Positions 6,439-8,685 of a DNA stretch of 8,685 nt are shown one piece after another. This DNA is from an uncultured Gemmatimonadota bacterium (GTDB lineage Bacteria > Gemmatimonadota > Gemmatimonadetes > Gemmatimonadales > Gemmatimonadaceae), in NCBI GenBank assembly GCA_946479015.1, contig CAMLEQ010000145.1, positions 1 through 8,685 on the forward strand. The letters are read 5' to 3'. Each line of letters opens with the position of its first letter. Position 1 is the stretch's first letter. The translations under genes and the position numbers were made by a program. The notes below the pieces were generated by a model. It saw only the letters and a program-made list of their open reading frames with translations. It made no database searches and had not been told where the DNA came from.

Positions 6439-8022
6439 ATGGTGCCGACAGTGTACGACGCGATCATCATCGGTGCGGGGCACAACGGCCTCGTCACCGC
6501 GGCCTACCTCGCGGCCGCGGGGAAGCGGGTGCTCGTGCTCGAGCGCCGGGAGATGGTGGGCGGTGCGTGCGTGACGGAGGAGCTCTGGCCGGGCTACAAG
6601 GTGTCCACGGCGTCCTACGTCAACAGCTTGCTGCGCCCGGAGATCATCCGGGACCTGGAGCTGAAGGCGCACGGCTTCGAGCTGCTCCCGCGCAATCCGT
6701 CGTCGTTCACCCCGTTCCCCGATGGGCGCTCGCTGCTCCTCGGCCCCGACAAGGCACTGACGCTCCGCGAGATCGCGAAGTTCTCGCCACGCGACGCGGA
6801 AGCGTATCCGAAGTACGAGGCGATGCTCGAGCGCGTGGCCGACTTCATCGAGCCCACGCTGATGATGACGCCCCCGGATCCCTGGTCCGCGCGTCCGCGC
6901 GATCTGCTGGCGCTGGCGAAGCTCGGCTGGGGCTTCCGCAAGCTCGGCCGGGATGGCGCGGCGGCGATCGAGATCCTCACCGCCGATGCCAGGTCGGTGC
7001 TCGACCGGTGGTTCGAGAGCCCGGAGCTGAAGGCGACGCTCGCCACCGACGCGATCATCGGCGCGAATGCCTCGCCGTCCACGCCGGGAACCGCGTACGT
7101 CCTGTTCCACCACGTGATGGGCGAGTGCAACGGGGCACGCGGCGTGTGGGGGTACGTGCGTGGCGGGATGGGCGGGATCTCGAACGCCATCGCGTCGGCG
7201 GCGCGCGCGCGCGGGGCGGAGATCCGCACCAGCGCGCCCGTGGCGCGCATCCTGGTGAAGGATGGGCGTGTGCGCGGTGTGGCGCTCGCCGACGGGACCG
7301 AGATCCGCGCGCGGATGGTGGCATCGAACGCCGATGCGCACACCACCTTCCTGAAGCTGATGGACGACGAGCACCTTCCCGCCGACTTCGTGCGGCAGGT
7401 GCGGCAGATCGACTACTCGAGCGCCACGCTGAAGATCAACGTGGCGCTGAGCGAGCTCCCCGACTTCCGCGCGCTCCCGGGGAGCGCGCCCGGGCCGCAG
7501 CACCGGGGGACGATCCACATCGCGCCGTCCCTCGAGTACATGGAGCGCGCCTTCGACGACGCGAAGTACGGCGAGCCCTCGCGGTCACCGGTGCTCGAGT
7601 GCACCATCCCGTCCGTGGTCGATCCCACGGTGGCGCCGCCGGGGAAGCACCTCATGTCGATGTTCATCCAGTACGCGCCGGCCAGGCTGCGCGAAGGGAG
7701 CTGGGACGGGGCGAAGGAGCGGTTCGCGGACCGCTGCTTCGAGATCATGGACGAGTACGCGCCGAACTTCCGCCGCTCCGTGATCGACCGGCAGGTGCTC
7801 TCCCCGGTGGACATCGAGCGCCGCTACGGGCTCACGGGGGGAAACATCTTCCAGGGGGCGATGACGCTGAACCAGCTCTTCTTCATGCGCCCGCTGCCGG
7901 GCTACGCGGACTACCGCACGCCGGTGAGGGGTTTGTTCCTGTGCGGCGCCGCCACGCACCCGGGTGGCGGCGTGATGGGGGCGTGCGGGTACAACGCGGC
8001 GCGCGAGATGCTGAGGAGCTGA
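6439..8022 (+). CDS. FAD-dependent oxidoreductase, phytoene-desaturase-related (PYROXD2-like)
   Basis: This 527-residue soluble flavoprotein has the normal length for the COG1233/PYROXD2 group. The N-terminal Rossmann fold begins with a hydrophobic strand and GAGHNG (12-17). An acidic residue at the end of the second strand (E35) should hold the FAD ribose, followed by MVGGAC (39-44). The C-terminus has the second FAD-contact segment, CGAATHPGGGVMGACGYNAA (502-521). The middle region holds the substrate domain, including VWGYVRGGMGGISNAIASAA, which is conserved in PYROXD2-type proteins. Automatic annotation often labels these phytoene dehydrogenase. PYROXD2 is poorly characterised, and no carotenoid genes accompany this one, so the substrate is unknown. 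The chosen ATG sits directly before the Rossmann strand; GGAG lies three bases upstream, closer than ideal. It is followed by a repeat-rich spacer and the permease gene on the same strand. Confidence 0.93.
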   Translation: MVPTVYDAIIIGAGHNGLVTAAYLAAAGKRVLVLERREMVGGACVTEELWPGYKVSTASYVNSLLRPEIIRDLELKAHGFELLPRNPSSFTPFPDGRSLLLGPDKALTLREIAKFSPRDAEAYPKYEAMLERVADFIEPTLMMTPPDPWSARPRDLLALAKLGWGFRKLGRDGAAAIEILTADARSVLDRWFESPELKATLATDAIIGANASPSTPGTAYVLFHHVMGECNGARGVWGYVRGGMGGISNAIASAARARGAEIRTSAPVARILVKDGRVRGVALADGTEIRARMVASNADAHTTFLKLMDDEHLPADFVRQVRQIDYSSATLKINVALSELPDFRALPGSAPGPQHRGTIHIAPSLEYMERAFDDAKYGEPSRSPVLECTIPSVVDPTVAPPGKHLMSMFIQYAPARLREGSWDGAKERFADRCFEIMDEYAPNFRRSVIDRQVLSPVDIERRYGLTGGNIFQGAMTLNQLFFMRPLPGYADYRTPVRGLFLCGAATHPGGGVMGACGYNAAREMLRS

Positions 8023-8027
8023 AACGC

Positions 8028-8182
8028 GGGGCGCGGGCCGAGGGGCGCGGGACGCGGTGCGCGGGCATCGCGCGAGTCCCGATTCCCCGGTCCCGGGACG
8101 CCATCGCGCCCCGCGTCCCGCATCCCGCGTCCCGCGTCCCGCACGCCGAGTCCCGATTCCCGATTCCCGAGTCCCGAGCCGT
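8028..8182. repeat. Two opposed arrays of a 7-bp repeat (GGGNCGC / GNNTCCC)
   Basis: From 8028 to 8069 the sequence reads as six heptads near GGGNCGC. From 8074 to 8094 (three units) and 8106 to 8175 (ten units) it reads as the inverted form GNNTCCC, with units such as GCGTCCC, GAGTCCC and GATTCCC. The phase slips between the blocks around the palindrome GTCCCGGGAC (8090-8099). CGCGGGACGCGG at 8046-8057 is exactly complementary to 8125-8136, so a long-range hairpin can form. The array ends one base before the permease start codon. It fills almost the entire gap between two plus-strand genes and shows no coding signal. It could act as a terminator or RNA structure, or simply be expanded simple-sequence DNA. 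Confidence 0.85.
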
Positions 8183-8183
8183 C

Positions 8184-8685
8184 ATGACCGTCCTCGCTCT
8201 CACCGCCCTCATCTTCATCGGCGCCTTCACCGCCGGCCTGATCGGATCGCTCACCGGACTCGGGGGGGGCGTGATCATCGTCCCCCTCCTCACGCTCGGC
8301 TTCGGCGTGGACATCCGCTACGCCATCGGGGCCTCGCTCGTGTCGGTGATCGCGACGTCGTCCGGCGCGGCGGCGGCGTACGTGAAGGAAGGGTTCACCA
8401 ACGTGCGCATCGGCATGCTGCTGGAGGTGGCGACCACGGTGGGCGCGCTCACCGGAGCGTTCGTGGCGGGGCTCGTGGCCCCCTCGGTGATCGCGGTGGT
8501 GTTCGGTCTCGTGCTGCTCCACTCCGCGTGGCAGTCCACGCAGCCGCGCCTGGAGCACATCAGCGGCGGCCCGCCGGATCCGCTGGCCACGAAGCTGCGC
8601 CTCGACTCCACCTATCCAACCCCCGAGGGCCCGCAGCACTACCAGGTGCAGCGCGTGCCGGCGGGGTTCGGGCTGATGTACGTGG
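8184..8685 (+). CDS. TauE/SafE family permease (putative sulfite/organosulfonate exporter), C-terminus cut by window edge
   Basis: The first 167 codons are present and the frame is open to the edge. The protein begins with a hydrophobic helix. It then has the family glycine signature GLGGG (25-29) followed by VIIVPLLT, characteristic of the first half of TauE/SafE (DUF81) membrane proteins. Three or four helices reach about residue 117. A hydrophilic linker of about 45 residues (roughly 117-161) follows. The second helical repeat seems to start at GFGLMYV. Family members move sulfite, sulfoacetate or other small anions across the inner membrane; the substrate here is not shown, and no sulfur genes are visible. 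ATG at 8184 fits the family N-terminus, but there is no Shine-Dalgarno because the 7-bp repeat runs up to the start codon. Confidence 0.92.
   Translation, partial: MTVLALTALIFIGAFTAGLIGSLTGLGGGVIIVPLLTLGFGVDIRYAIGASLVSVIATSSGAAAAYVKEGFTNVRIGMLLEVATTVGALTGAFVAGLVAPSVIAVVFGLVLLHSAWQSTQPRLEHISGGPPDPLATKLRLDSTYPTPEGPQHYQVQRVPAGFGLMYV

Noticed and set aside
3504..6497. A 997-codon open frame on the minus strand running across mgtE, the spacer and the MFS gene
   Set aside because: It is in a different frame from both real genes and gives Arg/Ala/Pro-rich sequence without domains. MgtE and the MFS carrier are unmistakable in their own frames.
5189..6574. A 461-codon plus-strand frame opposite the MFS gene
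   Set aside because: The composition is biased toward Arg, Glu, His and Gly with no domain; the opposite strand encodes a clear 12-helix carrier.
8028..8175. CRISPR array
   Set aside because: The units are 7 bp with no unique spacers, and no cas genes are present.
7911..8639. Minus-strand frames across the heptamer repeat and the permease start, giving peptides such as GNRESGLGVRDAG
   Set aside because: The repeating peptide is just the 7-bp DNA repeat translated (21 bp = 7 residues per cycle). The plus strand encodes a clear TauE/SafE protein.

Overview
The window is very GC-rich with strong G/C preference at third codon positions. It reads as a chromosomal piece of a high-GC, probably Gram-negative soil-type or environmental bacterium. 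The gene mix (a GH18/NodB/GT2 giant glycosyltransferase, MgtE, a Spinster-like MFS carrier, a PYROXD2-like flavoprotein, a TauE/SafE permease with a long linker) would fit Gemmatimonadota or a similar phylum. That placement is an inference from protein style; no marker gene is present. No RNA genes, CRISPR, insertion sequences or phage genes were seen.

Layout. Bases 1-6316 carry three genes on the minus strand, in transcription order: an MFS transporter (5030-6316), the magnesium channel mgtE (3551-4924), and a very large membrane enzyme (3450 down past base 1). The large enzyme fuses a GH18-type glycosidase, a NodB/CE4 polysaccharide deacetylase and a processive family-2 glycosyltransferase. 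It has no stop codon in the window, so its far C-terminus is cut by the left edge. A short divergent region (6317-6438) separates this block from the plus-strand genes: an FAD-dependent oxidoreductase of the phytoene-desaturase/PYROXD2 type (6439-8022) and the start of a TauE/SafE family permease (8184 onward, cut by the right edge). Between these two lies a non-coding stretch built from 7-bp repeats in two opposed arrays (8028-8182).

How they work together. The fused enzyme is the most interesting object. Its predicted topology puts the glycosyltransferase in the cytoplasm and both the deacetylase and the glycosidase-like domain outside, so one chain could make, export, deacetylate and trim a polysaccharide. 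This recalls the separate PgaB and PgaC proteins of poly-N-acetylglucosamine systems. The domain order is, from memory, a recognised but functionally uncharacterised architecture. The other genes look like ordinary transport and redox housekeeping, and nothing visible ties them to the polysaccharide enzyme beyond shared strand. The roughly 100-bp gaps between the minus-strand genes leave a common operon unproven.
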